Made by a program: the position numbers and the translations under genes
Notes under the pieces: generated by a model
What the model saw: only the letters and a program-made list of their open reading frames with translations
Databases searched by the model: none
What the model was told of the DNA's origin: nothing
Part shown: piece after piece, positions 43,063 through 52,676 of the stretch
Position numbering within the stretch: position 1 is the first letter of the stretch
How the letters are laid out: each line of letters begins with the position of its first letter
Assembly (NCBI GenBank): GCA_030148705.1
Contig: JASBSY010000021.1
Coordinates: 1-59,309, forward strand
Direction of reading: 5' to 3'
Source: Pukyongia sp.
GTDB taxonomy: Bacteria; Bacteroidota; Bacteroidia; Flavobacteriales; Flavobacteriaceae
Length of the DNA stretch: 59,309 bases

Positions 43063-45438
43063 ATGGCGAAGAAGAACACTTCAAAATCAAAAAAAAAGAA
43101 ACTCCAGGCTAAAAAAATTTCCTTTAGGCTTTCCAAGCAACAGAAGATATTGTTGGGCAGTTTTTTGTTCTTTCTTGGAATAGCCCTTATTTTTTCCTTT
43201 ATATCCTACTTTTTCAATTGGCGTGCCGATAACAGCATTGCCGGTGTAATCGACGAACGAGAGCTACAGGCCGAGAACTGGCTGAATAAGTTTGGAAACA
43301 ACGTTGGTCATTTCTTCATATACCAGGGCTTTGGCGTTGCCGCCTTTATCGGCGCATTCCTCATAACACTCACGGGTGTTTACTACTTTTTCGACTATGC
43401 CAAAAAACAATTGCTCAGGTTTTGGTTCTGGGGATTGCTCATGATGCTTTGGATTTCGGTATTTTTCGGATTTTTCCCCGAAACAACCCTTTTTAGTGGA
43501 GTGATCGGGTTCGAAGTAAACGATTTTCTTCAGGATTACGCAGGCCTGCTCGGCACCATCCTTATTATGGCTTTCTTAGTGATTGTCTACCTGGTGATTC
43601 GCTTAAAGCTCACCCCCGACCATCTTACAGGCTTGCTTCGGAAGACAAAGTCGGACATTAAGTCCGATTTCTCAACCGGTGAACCGGAAGTCGAGCAAAC
43701 AGACTATGAAAAAAAGGTGATAGATGAAATGGAGGTCGAACAAGCTGTAGAATCCGACGAAGGTACGCCTGAAATAAGCCTGGATGAGCCCGTACTGAAA
43801 ACTGCAGTACAGGAAGAGATAAAATCCGGTTCCGAATCGGAGGTTTCAATGGAGATCGAACAGGTTGAAGAAGAAGAGACAGTTGAAGGAAATATCAGTA
43901 ATAAACTGGTAGAGGATTTCGGGGAATTCGACCCCACCCTCGAACTGAGCAATTACAAATTTCCAACCATAGACCTGCTGAAGGACTACACGGGCGGACA
44001 GGGCATCACAATTAACCAGGAAGAGCTGGAGGAGAACAAGAATCGTATTGTCGATACCCTTAGCAATTACAAGATAGGAATCTCCAATATCAAGGCTACG
44101 GTGGGTCCCACGGTGACCCTTTACGAAATTGTACCCGAAGCGGGGATCCGGATTTCCAGAATCAAGAACCTCGAAGATGACATTGCCTTGTCCTTATCGG
44201 CGCTCGGCATCAGGATCATTGCCCCTATTCCGGGGCGCGGCACCATCGGTATAGAAGTCCCGAATAAGAATGCCAAGATTGTTTCCATGCGTTCGGTGAT
44301 TGCTTCACCCAAATTTCAGAATGCCGAAATGGAATTGCCATTATCGCTAGGAAAGACGATCAGTAACGAAACTTTCGTAGTCGATCTGGCTAAAATGCCC
44401 CATTTACTAATGGCTGGTGCCACCGGGCAGGGTAAATCTGTGGGTCTCAATGCCATACTTGCTTCGCTGCTATACAAAAAACATCCTGCGGAAGTGAAAT
44501 TCGTTCTGGTTGATCCTAAAAAAGTTGAACTTACGCTTTTCAATAAGATTGAAAGACACTACCTGGCCAAATTACCCGATACCGAAGAGGCCATTATCAC
44601 CGACACCACCAAGGTAATTCACACCCTGAATTCGCTTTGTATTGAAATGGACGACCGCTACGACCTGCTGAAAGATGCCATGGTACGGAATATCAAGGAG
44701 TACAACAGCAAATTCAAAAAGCGCAAGTTAAACCCCAACGAAGGACACAGGTATTTACCTTATATCGTACTGGTGATCGACGAATTCGCCGATCTAATCA
44801 TGACGGCAGGAAAAGAAGTTGAAACCCCAATAGCCAGGCTGGCACAGCTTGCGAGGGCGATTGGCATTCACCTTATCATTGCCACACAACGACCATCCGT
44901 AAACGTCATCACGGGGATCATTAAAGCCAACTTCCCTGCTCGTATCGCATTTCGGGTAACTTCAAAGATCGACTCCAGAACCATTCTCGACAGCGGGGGT
45001 GCAGACCAGCTCATAGGTCGAGGCGATATGTTATTCACCCAGGGAAATGACCTTACGCGACTGCAGTGTGCCTTTGTCGATACTCCCGAAATTGCCGAGA
45101 TTACGGAGTACATTGGTAATCAGAAAGCCTATGCCGATGCTCACATGCTTCCAGAATACGAAGGAGAAGAAGGTGGCACAAATCTTGATATTAGTGTTGA
45201 AGAACGGGATAAGCTGTTTAAAGAAGCGGCTGAAGTACTGGTTATTGCGCAGCAGGGATCGGCCTCCCTGTTACAACGAAAATTAAAATTAGGTTATAAT
45301 CGTGCCGGAAGAATTATCGATCAGCTTGAAGCTGCGGGAATAGTGGGCCCGTTCGAAGGCAGTAAAGCAAGACAGGTCCTGGTACCTACGATAGATGCAC
45401 TTAACCAACTTATTGAAAACGAAAACAACAATCTATAA
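43063..45438 (+). CDS. ftsK: DNA translocase FtsK/SpoIIIE
   Basis: 791 aa from the ATG at 43063 (the frame starts earlier with a TTG). A basic start is followed by four TM segments (about residues 25-185), an acidic Glu/Asp-rich linker (about 200-300) and the motor domain: GATGQGKSVGLNA (Walker A), VIDEFADLIM (Walker B), IATQRPSVNVITGIIKAN. A gamma winged-helix domain lies at about 720-785 (ASLLQRKLKLGYNRAGRIIDQLE) and reads KOPS-like DNA sites. It pumps chromosome dimers at the division septum. lolA begins 1 bp after its stop. Confidence 0.96.
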   Translation: MAKKNTSKSKKKKLQAKKISFRLSKQQKILLGSFLFFLGIALIFSFISYFFNWRADNSIAGVIDERELQAENWLNKFGNNVGHFFIYQGFGVAAFIGAFLITLTGVYYFFDYAKKQLLRFWFWGLLMMLWISVFFGFFPETTLFSGVIGFEVNDFLQDYAGLLGTILIMAFLVIVYLVIRLKLTPDHLTGLLRKTKSDIKSDFSTGEPEVEQTDYEKKVIDEMEVEQAVESDEGTPEISLDEPVLKTAVQEEIKSGSESEVSMEIEQVEEEETVEGNISNKLVEDFGEFDPTLELSNYKFPTIDLLKDYTGGQGITINQEELEENKNRIVDTLSNYKIGISNIKATVGPTVTLYEIVPEAGIRISRIKNLEDDIALSLSALGIRIIAPIPGRGTIGIEVPNKNAKIVSMRSVIASPKFQNAEMELPLSLGKTISNETFVVDLAKMPHLLMAGATGQGKSVGLNAILASLLYKKHPAEVKFVLVDPKKVELTLFNKIERHYLAKLPDTEEAIITDTTKVIHTLNSLCIEMDDRYDLLKDAMVRNIKEYNSKFKKRKLNPNEGHRYLPYIVLVIDEFADLIMTAGKEVETPIARLAQLARAIGIHLIIATQRPSVNVITGIIKANFPARIAFRVTSKIDSRTILDSGGADQLIGRGDMLFTQGNDLTRLQCAFVDTPEIAEITEYIGNQKAYADAHMLPEYEGEEGGTNLDISVEERDKLFKEAAEVLVIAQQGSASLLQRKLKLGYNRAGRIIDQLEAAGIVGPFEGSKARQVLVPTIDALNQLIENENNNL

Positions 45439-45439
45439 C

Positions 45440-46078
45440 ATGAGAAAGTTAGTCTTAATATTAGTAGCAGTAATGACGGTGTCGCTGGCAACGGCACAGG
45501 ATGCTAAGAAATTGCTGAACGAGGTGTCTTCAAAGGTGAAAAGCTACGAAAACATTACCATCGATTTTAAATACAATCTCAACAATGCAAAGGAGAATGT
45601 GAACCAGGACACCCGTGGCGACGTAACCCTTATGGGTAACAAATACGTTCTAAACATGCTGGGAACCACGAGAATGTTCGACGGAAAGACAATCTTCACC
45701 ATAGTTCCCGAGGATGAGGAAGTAACCATTTCGCGCTATAACGCAGCAGAAGACAGGGAGATCACACCGTCCAAAATGCTTACATTTTATGAGCAGGGTT
45801 ATACCTATAAGATGGATATTGTTCAGGATATTAAAGGCAGGAAGATCCAATATGTAAAACTTATTCCCATCGACTCGAATGCTGAAATTAAAGACATACT
45901 GCTGGGGATCGATATACAGACCAAACATATTTACAAATTGGTTCAAACCGACAGGAATGGCACAAAATATACGATTACGGTGAATTCGTTTAAAACCAAC
46001 CAACCGTTGTCCAAAACTCTTTTTACCTTTGATGAGGCCAAATACAAGGAAGACGGCTATTACATCAACAAGCTTTAA
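45440..46078 (+). CDS. lolA: LolA-like outer-membrane lipoprotein carrier
   Basis: 212 aa from the ATG at 45440, right after the ftsK stop. Signal peptide MRKLVLILVAVMTVSLATAQ. The mature protein is a half-barrel of the LolA fold, with the N-terminal DAKKLLNEVSSKVKSYENITIDF and later VRGDVTLMGNKYVLNML, GKTIFTIVPEDEEVTI strands. It would shuttle lipoproteins from LolCDE to the outer membrane. Bacteroidetes members are diverged from E. coli LolA, so the name is by family. Confidence 0.85.
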   Translation: MRKLVLILVAVMTVSLATAQDAKKLLNEVSSKVKSYENITIDFKYNLNNAKENVNQDTRGDVTLMGNKYVLNMLGTTRMFDGKTIFTIVPEDEEVTISRYNAAEDREITPSKMLTFYEQGYTYKMDIVQDIKGRKIQYVKLIPIDSNAEIKDILLGIDIQTKHIYKLVQTDRNGTKYTITVNSFKTNQPLSKTLFTFDEAKYKEDGYYINKL

Positions 46079-46087
46079 ACAGCTGCA

Positions 46088-48070
46088 TTGAAAATACTGG
46101 ATCGCTACATATTGATCTCATTTCTGAAGACGTTTTTTAGCGTCTTCATTATTTTAATGTTCATATTCGTACTTCAGACGATCTGGCTCTATATTGCCGA
46201 GCTGGCCGGCAAAGACCTGGATGTATGGGTAGTGCTTAAATTTCTCTGGTACGTTTCACCCCGGCTTATACCCCTGGTTCTTCCTCTTACCATCTTGGTT
46301 ACTTCGCTGATGGTATTCGGGAATTTTTCTGAAAAGTATGAGTTCGCGGCTATGAAATCTACGGGCATCTCCCTGCAACGAGCCATGCGAAGCCTCACAG
46401 TATTTATCGTTATGTTATCGGTGACCGCCTTTTTCTTTGCCAACAACGTAATCCCATACTCCGAATACAAGTGGCAGAACCTGCGAAGGAATATCGCGCA
46501 GGTGAGCCCTTCCATGGTCATAGCCGAAGGGCAATTCAGCCAGATAGGCGACGATTTCAATATCAAAGTTGAGAATAAGAGCGGTGACCGGGATCAGTTC
46601 CTGGAGAATGTTGTCATTCATCAGAAAACACCTTCCCATCCCAACGGAAATTACAGGGTGATCATATCCGACAACGGAGAACTGGCCAGTTCGGAAGGAA
46701 GTAATACGCTGTCCCTGACTCTCAACGACGGCCATTACTACGACGATATCCAGGTAAAAGACCCGAAGGAACAGGACGACCAGCCATTTGTGAAGAGTTA
46801 TTTCGAGCAATACACCATCAATATCGACCTCACAGAGTTCAACAATGCCGATATTGATAAGGAGAACCAGGTGAGCAACCACAATATGTACAAGATGTCC
46901 GAGCTTTTTGTTGAGATCGATTCTCTGTCGAAAGGTTACAGTGAAGATATTCAGGCCTATGCGGCCAATATGTACTACCGCAGTGGTATTTCCAAGTTTA
47001 AAGATACCGAAGTGCGCCCGGTAAAGGTTCCCGACACCGTGGAATCGGTGGTAGAGATATTCCCCAAAACAGTTCAGCGCAACATTATTTCGAGTGCCCT
47101 GAATAATGTAAAAGGGACTATTCAGTCCATTAATGCAAAAAAGGGAGAGTTTCAGATAAAGACCAAACGCCTCAACAAACACGAGATCGCCCTGCATGAA
47201 AAGTATGTACTGGCCTTTGCCTGCATTATTTTGTTCTTTGTAGGTGCACCATTGGGCGCGATCATTCGCAAAGGAGGAATGGGGCTGCCAATGGTTGTGG
47301 CCATACTGTTATTCCTTACCTATCATTTCATAGGTATCTTCGCCAAAAACAGTGCGGAAGACGGCACCATGTACCCCTTTATCGCCTCCTGGTTAAGTAC
47401 GGCCATCATGTTGCCTCTTAGTATTTGGCTCACCTATCGTGCGACTACCGACCAGGGAATTTTCGATATAGATTCGTTCCTGCAGCGTTTCAGAAAGAAA
47501 GCCGATATCGATCCCGAAGTTGTTTATTTAGATCTGAGTCGCAAACCGGTATTAACCACAGAAGAAGAAAAAAATATTGAAGATCTTAGACTTGCCCAGC
47601 TCAAAGATGTGGTAAAGAATTACAGGCAATACGGCTATTCGGAAGCATTCAGAACCGCAGCGCTGATCCGTCTGAAGGAGCAGGGTATCACACAACAGCA
47701 GCTGCACGTAACCGGAGAACTTATCAATAAAGACTATCTGGAGGGTGAGAAAATGGTGAGAAAATTCAGAAAATTCTCTATTCTTACGTTTATGGCGTAT
47801 ATACTGTACTTTATACTTCCGTTAATTATCGTCTTCATTCCCATGCAGGATGAAACTGCCACGGTAATTCTCACAGGGGTAAGTTTATTGGTAATAATAT
47901 TATTTTACATATTCCTATTGCGTACACAAAGTGCTGTAAACAGCCTGAAAAAGCTTACCGGGGACAACACAGTGAGCTGGGCAGTTATTTTAGTGGGAAT
48001 GCCCTTTTATATGCTCCTCTATTTCTATTACCGAAAACAAATCCAACACAGTTTAAAGAATATTCGCTGA
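46088..48070 (+). CDS. LptF/LptG-family permease with C-terminal extension
   Basis: 660 aa with a TTG start at 46088, 9 bp after lolA. The YjgP/YjgQ core (residues 1-470) has the usual six TM segments and a large periplasmic beta-jellyroll between TM3 and TM4 (about 130-340). It pairs with LptB and lipid A-LPS extraction. The length is nearly twice that of E. coli LptF (about 360). A C-terminal region from about residue 470 with a charged helical part and three further hydrophobic stretches (540-650) is added. No ATP-binding partner is adjacent. Confidence 0.88.
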   Translation: MKILDRYILISFLKTFFSVFIILMFIFVLQTIWLYIAELAGKDLDVWVVLKFLWYVSPRLIPLVLPLTILVTSLMVFGNFSEKYEFAAMKSTGISLQRAMRSLTVFIVMLSVTAFFFANNVIPYSEYKWQNLRRNIAQVSPSMVIAEGQFSQIGDDFNIKVENKSGDRDQFLENVVIHQKTPSHPNGNYRVIISDNGELASSEGSNTLSLTLNDGHYYDDIQVKDPKEQDDQPFVKSYFEQYTINIDLTEFNNADIDKENQVSNHNMYKMSELFVEIDSLSKGYSEDIQAYAANMYYRSGISKFKDTEVRPVKVPDTVESVVEIFPKTVQRNIISSALNNVKGTIQSINAKKGEFQIKTKRLNKHEIALHEKYVLAFACIILFFVGAPLGAIIRKGGMGLPMVVAILLFLTYHFIGIFAKNSAEDGTMYPFIASWLSTAIMLPLSIWLTYRATTDQGIFDIDSFLQRFRKKADIDPEVVYLDLSRKPVLTTEEEKNIEDLRLAQLKDVVKNYRQYGYSEAFRTAALIRLKEQGITQQQLHVTGELINKDYLEGEKMVRKFRKFSILTFMAYILYFILPLIIVFIPMQDETATVILTGVSLLVIILFYIFLLRTQSAVNSLKKLTGDNTVSWAVILVGMPFYMLLYFYYRKQIQHSLKNIR

Positions 48071-48100
48071 TACCGTTATAATCAAGTACAATAGTCGGAC

Positions 48101-48133
48101 TTGATTCAGTTTAACGGTCAATGAGTATCTTTG
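48101..48133 (+). promoter_or_regulatory. Promoter for ribB
   Basis: TTG (48101-48103) and a perfect TATCTTTG -7 box (48126-48133), spaced 22 nt. The leader to the ATG at 48152 is only about 12 nt, so no riboswitch fits. Confidence 0.6.
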
Positions 48134-48151
48134 CAAAATAATTCGTTTATT

Positions 48152-49300
48152 ATGATCAGTTCGGAAAAAACAGCGCCCGTGAAACTAAACAGCATTAAGG
48201 AAGCCATAGAGGATATCCGGAAAGGAAAAGTAATCATCGTGGTTGATGATGAGAACCGTGAGAACGAAGGCGATTTTATTGCGGCCGCGGAAATGGTGAC
48301 CCCCGAGATGATCAATTTTATGGCAACTCACGGCCGCGGACTTATCTGTGCTCCCCTAACGGAGGAACGCTGTGAACAACTGGATTTGAGTATGATGGTA
48401 GAGAATAATACGGTCCTGCATCACACTCAGTTTACGGTTTCGGTCGACCTCATTGGCCATGGTTGCACTACCGGGATTTCTGTACACGACAGAGCCAAGA
48501 CCATGCATGCCCTGGTGGACGAGAAAACAAAGCCCGGCGACCTGGGTCGTCCGGGGCATATATTCCCATTGCGGGCTAAGAATGGCGGGGTGCTGAGAAG
48601 AACCGGCCATACTGAAGCTGCCATAGATTTCGCCCGACTGGCGGGTTTTAAACCGGCAGGCATTCTGGTTGAGATCTTAAACGAAGACGGAACCATGGCA
48701 AGGCTTCCGCAGCTGGTGGAAGTAGCTAAGAAATTCGATTTGAAATTGGTTTCCATCGAAGACCTGGTGGCCTACAGAATGGAGCACGATTCCCTGATTG
48801 AAAAACGGGAAGATTTCTTCATCAATACAAAATTTGGTAAATACAGGCTGCGCGCCTATGAACAAACCACCAATCACCAAATCCACCTCGCCCTTACTAA
48901 AGGAGAGTGGGAAGAGGACGAAGCAGTATTGGTACGTGTAAACTCTACTTTGGTGAACAATGATATTCTGGGTACGCTCACTAACGATGCTGAAAAAAAG
49001 CTGGACGATATGTTCAGCGTGATCAATTCCGACGGAAAAGGAGCTGTGGTTTTTATCAATCAGCAGGCCGAATCCCTGAACTTGCTAAAACGTCTTTCAG
49101 AACTCAGAGACTCTCAAACCGGAGATGAAGTCGTAAAAGCCCCGCGAATTAAGATGGACAACAAGGACTTTGGAATTGGTGCTCAGATCCTCCACGACCT
49201 GGGGATCCACAAGATTCGGCTTATCTCCAACAGCGAGCAAAGCAAACGGGTAGGTATGATAGGTTACGGCCTTGAAATCACCGAGTATATAAACTATTAA
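48152..49300 (+). CDS. ribB: 3,4-dihydroxy-2-butanone-4-phosphate synthase with degenerate GTP cyclohydrolase II domain
   Basis: 382 aa from the ATG at 48152. The N-terminal RibB domain is complete (DDENRENEGDFIAAAEM, MATHGRGLICAP, HTQFTVSVDL, RRTGHTEAAIDFARLAGF), so it makes the four-carbon precursor of riboflavin. The C-terminal half (about residue 215 on) folds like RibA but lacks the Cys-rich zinc-binding motif: no ECxTGDV nor CDCG, and no Cys at all after about residue 110. It should therefore not be a working GTP cyclohydrolase II. GTP is probably opened by a separate RibA elsewhere. It ends 12 bp before the convergent S74 protein gene. Confidence 0.92.
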   Translation: MISSEKTAPVKLNSIKEAIEDIRKGKVIIVVDDENRENEGDFIAAAEMVTPEMINFMATHGRGLICAPLTEERCEQLDLSMMVENNTVLHHTQFTVSVDLIGHGCTTGISVHDRAKTMHALVDEKTKPGDLGRPGHIFPLRAKNGGVLRRTGHTEAAIDFARLAGFKPAGILVEILNEDGTMARLPQLVEVAKKFDLKLVSIEDLVAYRMEHDSLIEKREDFFINTKFGKYRLRAYEQTTNHQIHLALTKGEWEEDEAVLVRVNSTLVNNDILGTLTNDAEKKLDDMFSVINSDGKGAVVFINQQAESLNLLKRLSELRDSQTGDEVVKAPRIKMDNKDFGIGAQILHDLGIHKIRLISNSEQSKRVGMIGYGLEITEYINY

Positions 49301-49312
49301 TAACGCAAGGGT

Positions 49313-52300
49313 TTACTCGGGTAACAGCAAGGCTTCTAACTTCTTCAAGCGGCTTTCCTGAATCTGGCTGTTTTTCAGTAATTCTTTAAGCGTATCTATC
49401 TGCTGCTGCTGTTCCTGAATCGCCTTGATTAGAACCGGGATCAGTTCAGTATAATTCACGCTTAAGGTTTTATCAACATCTTCTCGTTCGTAAACGACAT
49501 TTTCGATGATCTTTTGGACGTCCTGGGCCAATAAACCCAGGCTCTTTTTTTCAGTATCAGCTCTGTTTTTCCAGTAATATTTCTTCGGTTCCAGCTGAAG
49601 GATCTCTGCTAAGCCGTAACCTATGGGTTCGATGTCTCGTTTTAGACGTTTATCGCTGGTATGAACTACTGCCCCTCCCACCAGTACATTTCCCCCGTCC
49701 AGTTGAAGGTGTAGGTTTGATGTGCTACCGTTGTTCCTCGCCATGATCTCATTGTCATCGAACACCAGGTTGGTAGTGGTTATTGCTCCCAATGTGATAT
49801 AACCTCCTCCACCCAGAGTAGCGTCCGAGCCGCCTTCAATATCCAATCGCGTGTTCGGGGTTGTTGTTCCTATACCAACATAATCGGCAAAATAATTTGC
49901 TGTGCCTCCAAAACCCCAGCTAAAATAGCTTCCGTCGAACCAAATAGCTTCACTGCCGTTAACGCGTAATGCAACCCCTGTGGCTATGCCTTCGTTTAGA
50001 TTGGCTGAACCTGTCACCGAAAAAGGATAATCGGGGCTGTTCGTTCGAACCCCTACTCGATTGGCAGCCGCATCAACAAACAACGAGTTGCTGTCGACAT
50101 CGAGGTTACCATTGTCGATTTCCACATCTGCATTAAATCGCAGAAGATTTGTATCGAATTCGCCGTAAATAAGCGCACTGTTTGCATTTGCATTCGTATT
50201 TTCAATGTACAGCTTGCTTCCACCCGCTTCGTCCATTCCGGCATTATACCCCAGGAAAACATTGTCGCTTCCAGAGGCATTCATACCTGCGTTCAATCCA
50301 ACGGCCGTATTTCTGCTTCCGGAGCCTACTCCTTGAAGGGCGCCCCCACCAACTCCCACATTGTGGTCGCCTATCGTATTAAATTGTAGTGCACCATTAC
50401 CAATTCCTGTGTTAAGTGAGCCACTACTATTGGACTGCAGTACCTCCAGTCCGATTGCTACATTGGCATTCCCTATTGTATTGTTTTGTAGTGCCGTATA
50501 ACCCAGAGAATAATTAGAGGCTCCGGTAGTATTCGCTGCCAGAACATTATACCCTATAGCAACATTGGTAAAGCCCGAACTATTAGAATTTAGTGCGTTG
50601 TGTCCAATAGCTATATTCTCTGTTCCATTGACATTATTTTCGAGTGTATTATTCCCAAGGGCGATATTATTGCTTCCATTACCAGCAGTTCGCATGGCGT
50701 AATACCCTATCGCAATATTAGAGTTAGCCGTGCCGCTCAATCGAAGCGCATCGAAGCCGAGAGCTATATTATTTATTCCCGTAGTATTCGAATATAACGC
50801 TTGCGTACCCAACGCTACATTGTTGCTTCCAGTAGTATTATTTAATAGAGAATAAAAACCAACTGCTACATTCGAATTTCCCGACGTATTCGACGCAGTC
50901 GATGCAGGCCCAATGGCAACATTCCTGTTTCCGGCTGTGTTGGCATTTAAAGCACTGGTACCCAGTGCAATATTCTCTGTCCCGGATGTATTGTTATACA
51001 TCGAAGTATTACCAATGGCGATATTACTGCTGGCCGTGGTATTGGAATACAGTGCGGAGTTCCCTATGGCGATGTTTGAATTACCTTGGGCATTGAGCCG
51101 CAATGAGCTTACACCCAGTGCCGTATTAAGATTTCCTGTATTATTATTTAACAGGGCATCACGACCTATCGCTACATTGCTGTAACCTGTGGTATTATTA
51201 AGAAGCGATGCTGTTCCTACCCCCGTATTATTAGTTCCGGTAGTATTGCTGTTCATCGACCGGTGACCTATGGCCGTATTACTGCTGGCAGTCATGTTAG
51301 AGCTCAACGCTGCATAACCCACAGATACATTTCCAAATCCGGTGGTATTACTCGTTAAAGCAAAGCGACCAATCCCGATATTTTGATTATCACTTGAATC
51401 ATCGTTATCTCCGGCATTCAACCCAAGAAATATAGATGACCCATTATCGGTGCCATCATCATCGGATTTACCATCCGACAACTGGTTTATCCGCCGAGCA
51501 ACGCTCCCCCATGTAAGGGTGCCAGAACCATTTGTTACAATTGCCTGATCGATTCCCCCGTCTGAAAGCGGCAGGCTGTATGCTTCATTAATGATTACCC
51601 TGCCGTCTTTCCATACCGAAAATGCATCACTCCTGTTCGACGAATTCGGACCATTACCGACAACAAACACCCTGTCGTTTGCATTGAAGGCTGAAGTACT
51701 TGCCGGTGCATAAGTGGTGTTATATGTTCCTACTGCCGTTTCCGCAAAACTATATGCATTCGTCTCAACACCAAAACTCGAACTGGCAGCCGCCGAAGCC
51801 GTGGTTGCAAGTCCCTGTGAAAATGAGTAACTGCCACTGGCAATTGTCCCCTGGTTTATGGCAAACGAATTGCTGGCACTTGCAGTTGTTGAGGCATTTG
51901 CCGCAAAGGAGTTACCACCACTGGCTGTGGTGTTAAACCCCATGGCAGTACTGCTGCTACCTGAGGCTGTGACACTACTTCCTGTCGCAAAGGAAGTCGC
52001 CGATGTTACAATATTATCAGTGCCGAAGACCGCAGAATAGAGTCCGCTTACAGAATTGTTCAGACCGGCCGCAAAAGTGCCCGAGGCACTGGCGAGGTTG
52101 GAATAACCAAAAGCAGCCGAGCCGGTCCCCACATTGATGTCGTCCCAGTTGGTATTATAAATATTACCCGCCCGGATCGCACCTTTGTTGGGGTTAAAGT
52201 AGAATTGCGAATCGTAAGTAAGGTCCGGAACAACAGGATCCCCCGAGCCTATTGTTCCGGTGATTAGCAATCCGTCTTCTCCCGAGATGGTGACCGCACC

Positions 52301-52666
52301 ATCGACTGCTTCTATAGTATTTCCCGCACCCGGCCCACCCTGGTCGTAGGCTGCATCCAGCGTATTCCTTAAACCTTCTATGGCTATCCAGCTTGTAAGT
52401 GTGTTATCCCAATAATAGAAACCCTTTGCCGGGGTTCCGTAGCCGGTAGCAAAAACCATCATCCCATCCTGGGCCGCTGCAGGAGCCGTGACAGGAAAAT
52501 CGTCGATCCTGGGTATAAGAATACCGTCCGTAATATCAGGAGTAGCGGTATTAGTGGCGGTTATATCCAGGGAAGCCCTTGGGTCGGTATTGTTAATTCC
52601 CACCTGCGATAAAAGAAGACAGGGCAAAAATAGGCATAAGGCGAAGGGGATGTTGGGTTTTCTCAT
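49313..52666 (-). CDS. Secreted repeat protein with 17-residue array and S74 domain
   Basis: 1117 aa. A signal peptide ends at LLSQ (about 20) and a module QVGINNTDPRASLDI...GILIPRIDD (21-56) follows. Residues about 180-320 resemble YadA-type head repeats (TASGSSSTAMGFN). After a linker with VWKDGRVIINEAYS comes an array of 21 tandem 17-residue units (441-797). The C-terminal region (about 1003-1117) is an S74 intramolecular chaperone (TSDKRLKRDIEPI, LGLLAQDVQKI) ending in a coiled coil. It is probably a large trimeric fibre on the surface. The small remnant and the hybrid regulator lie upstream. Confidence 0.8.
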   Translation of the reverse strand: MRKPNIPFALCLFLPCLLLSQVGINNTDPRASLDITATNTATPDITDGILIPRIDDFPVTAPAAAQDGMMVFATGYGTPAKGFYYWDNTLTSWIAIEGLRNTLDAAYDQGGPGAGNTIEAVDGAVTISGEDGLLITGTIGSGDPVVPDLTYDSQFYFNPNKGAIRAGNIYNTNWDDINVGTGSAAFGYSNLASASGTFAAGLNNSVSGLYSAVFGTDNIVTSATSFATGSSVTASGSSSTAMGFNTTASGGNSFAANASTTASASNSFAINQGTIASGSYSFSQGLATTASAAASSSFGVETNAYSFAETAVGTYNTTYAPASTSAFNANDRVFVVGNGPNSSNRSDAFSVWKDGRVIINEAYSLPLSDGGIDQAIVTNGSGTLTWGSVARRINQLSDGKSDDDGTDNGSSIFLGLNAGDNDDSSDNQNIGIGRFALTSNTTGFGNVSVGYAALSSNMTASSNTAIGHRSMNSNTTGTNNTGVGTASLLNNTTGYSNVAIGRDALLNNNTGNLNTALGVSSLRLNAQGNSNIAIGNSALYSNTTASSNIAIGNTSMYNNTSGTENIALGTSALNANTAGNRNVAIGPASTASNTSGNSNVAVGFYSLLNNTTGSNNVALGTQALYSNTTGINNIALGFDALRLSGTANSNIAIGYYAMRTAGNGSNNIALGNNTLENNVNGTENIAIGHNALNSNSSGFTNVAIGYNVLAANTTGASNYSLGYTALQNNTIGNANVAIGLEVLQSNSSGSLNTGIGNGALQFNTIGDHNVGVGGGALQGVGSGSRNTAVGLNAGMNASGSDNVFLGYNAGMDEAGGSKLYIENTNANANSALIYGEFDTNLLRFNADVEIDNGNLDVDSNSLFVDAAANRVGVRTNSPDYPFSVTGSANLNEGIATGVALRVNGSEAIWFDGSYFSWGFGGTANYFADYVGIGTTTPNTRLDIEGGSDATLGGGGYITLGAITTTNLVFDDNEIMARNNGSTSNLHLQLDGGNVLVGGAVVHTSDKRLKRDIEPIGYGLAEILQLEPKKYYWKNRADTEKKSLGLLAQDVQKIIENVVYEREDVDKTLSVNYTELIPVLIKAIQEQQQQIDTLKELLKNSQIQESRLKKLEALLLPE
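50276..51346 (-). repeat. 21 consecutive 51-bp coding repeats (17 residues)
   Basis: Codons 441-797 of the 1117-aa protein. Each unit has the form TTGxxNxAIGxxALxxN, and none shows an insertion or deletion. Units are diverged at the DNA level, so they are not recent copies. Confidence 0.85.
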
Positions 52667-52676
52667 AATTTCTGAA

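Noticed and set aside
46415-47197. 260-aa minus-strand frame inside the LptF/G gene
   Set aside because: Antisense to a conserved gene; no start context, no domain, and the composition is a shadow of the plus-strand codons.
48134-48151. FMN riboswitch before ribB
   Set aside because: The promoter is only about 20 bp from the ATG, too short to hold a riboswitch.
50276-51346. CRISPR-like regular repeat spacing of 51 bp
   Set aside because: The units are diverged coding repeats in one frame, without identical repeats, spacers or cas genes.
49313-52666. Prophage tail fibre locus suggested by the S74 domains
   Set aside because: No other phage gene (capsid, terminase, integrase) is near, and all these proteins carry signal peptides.
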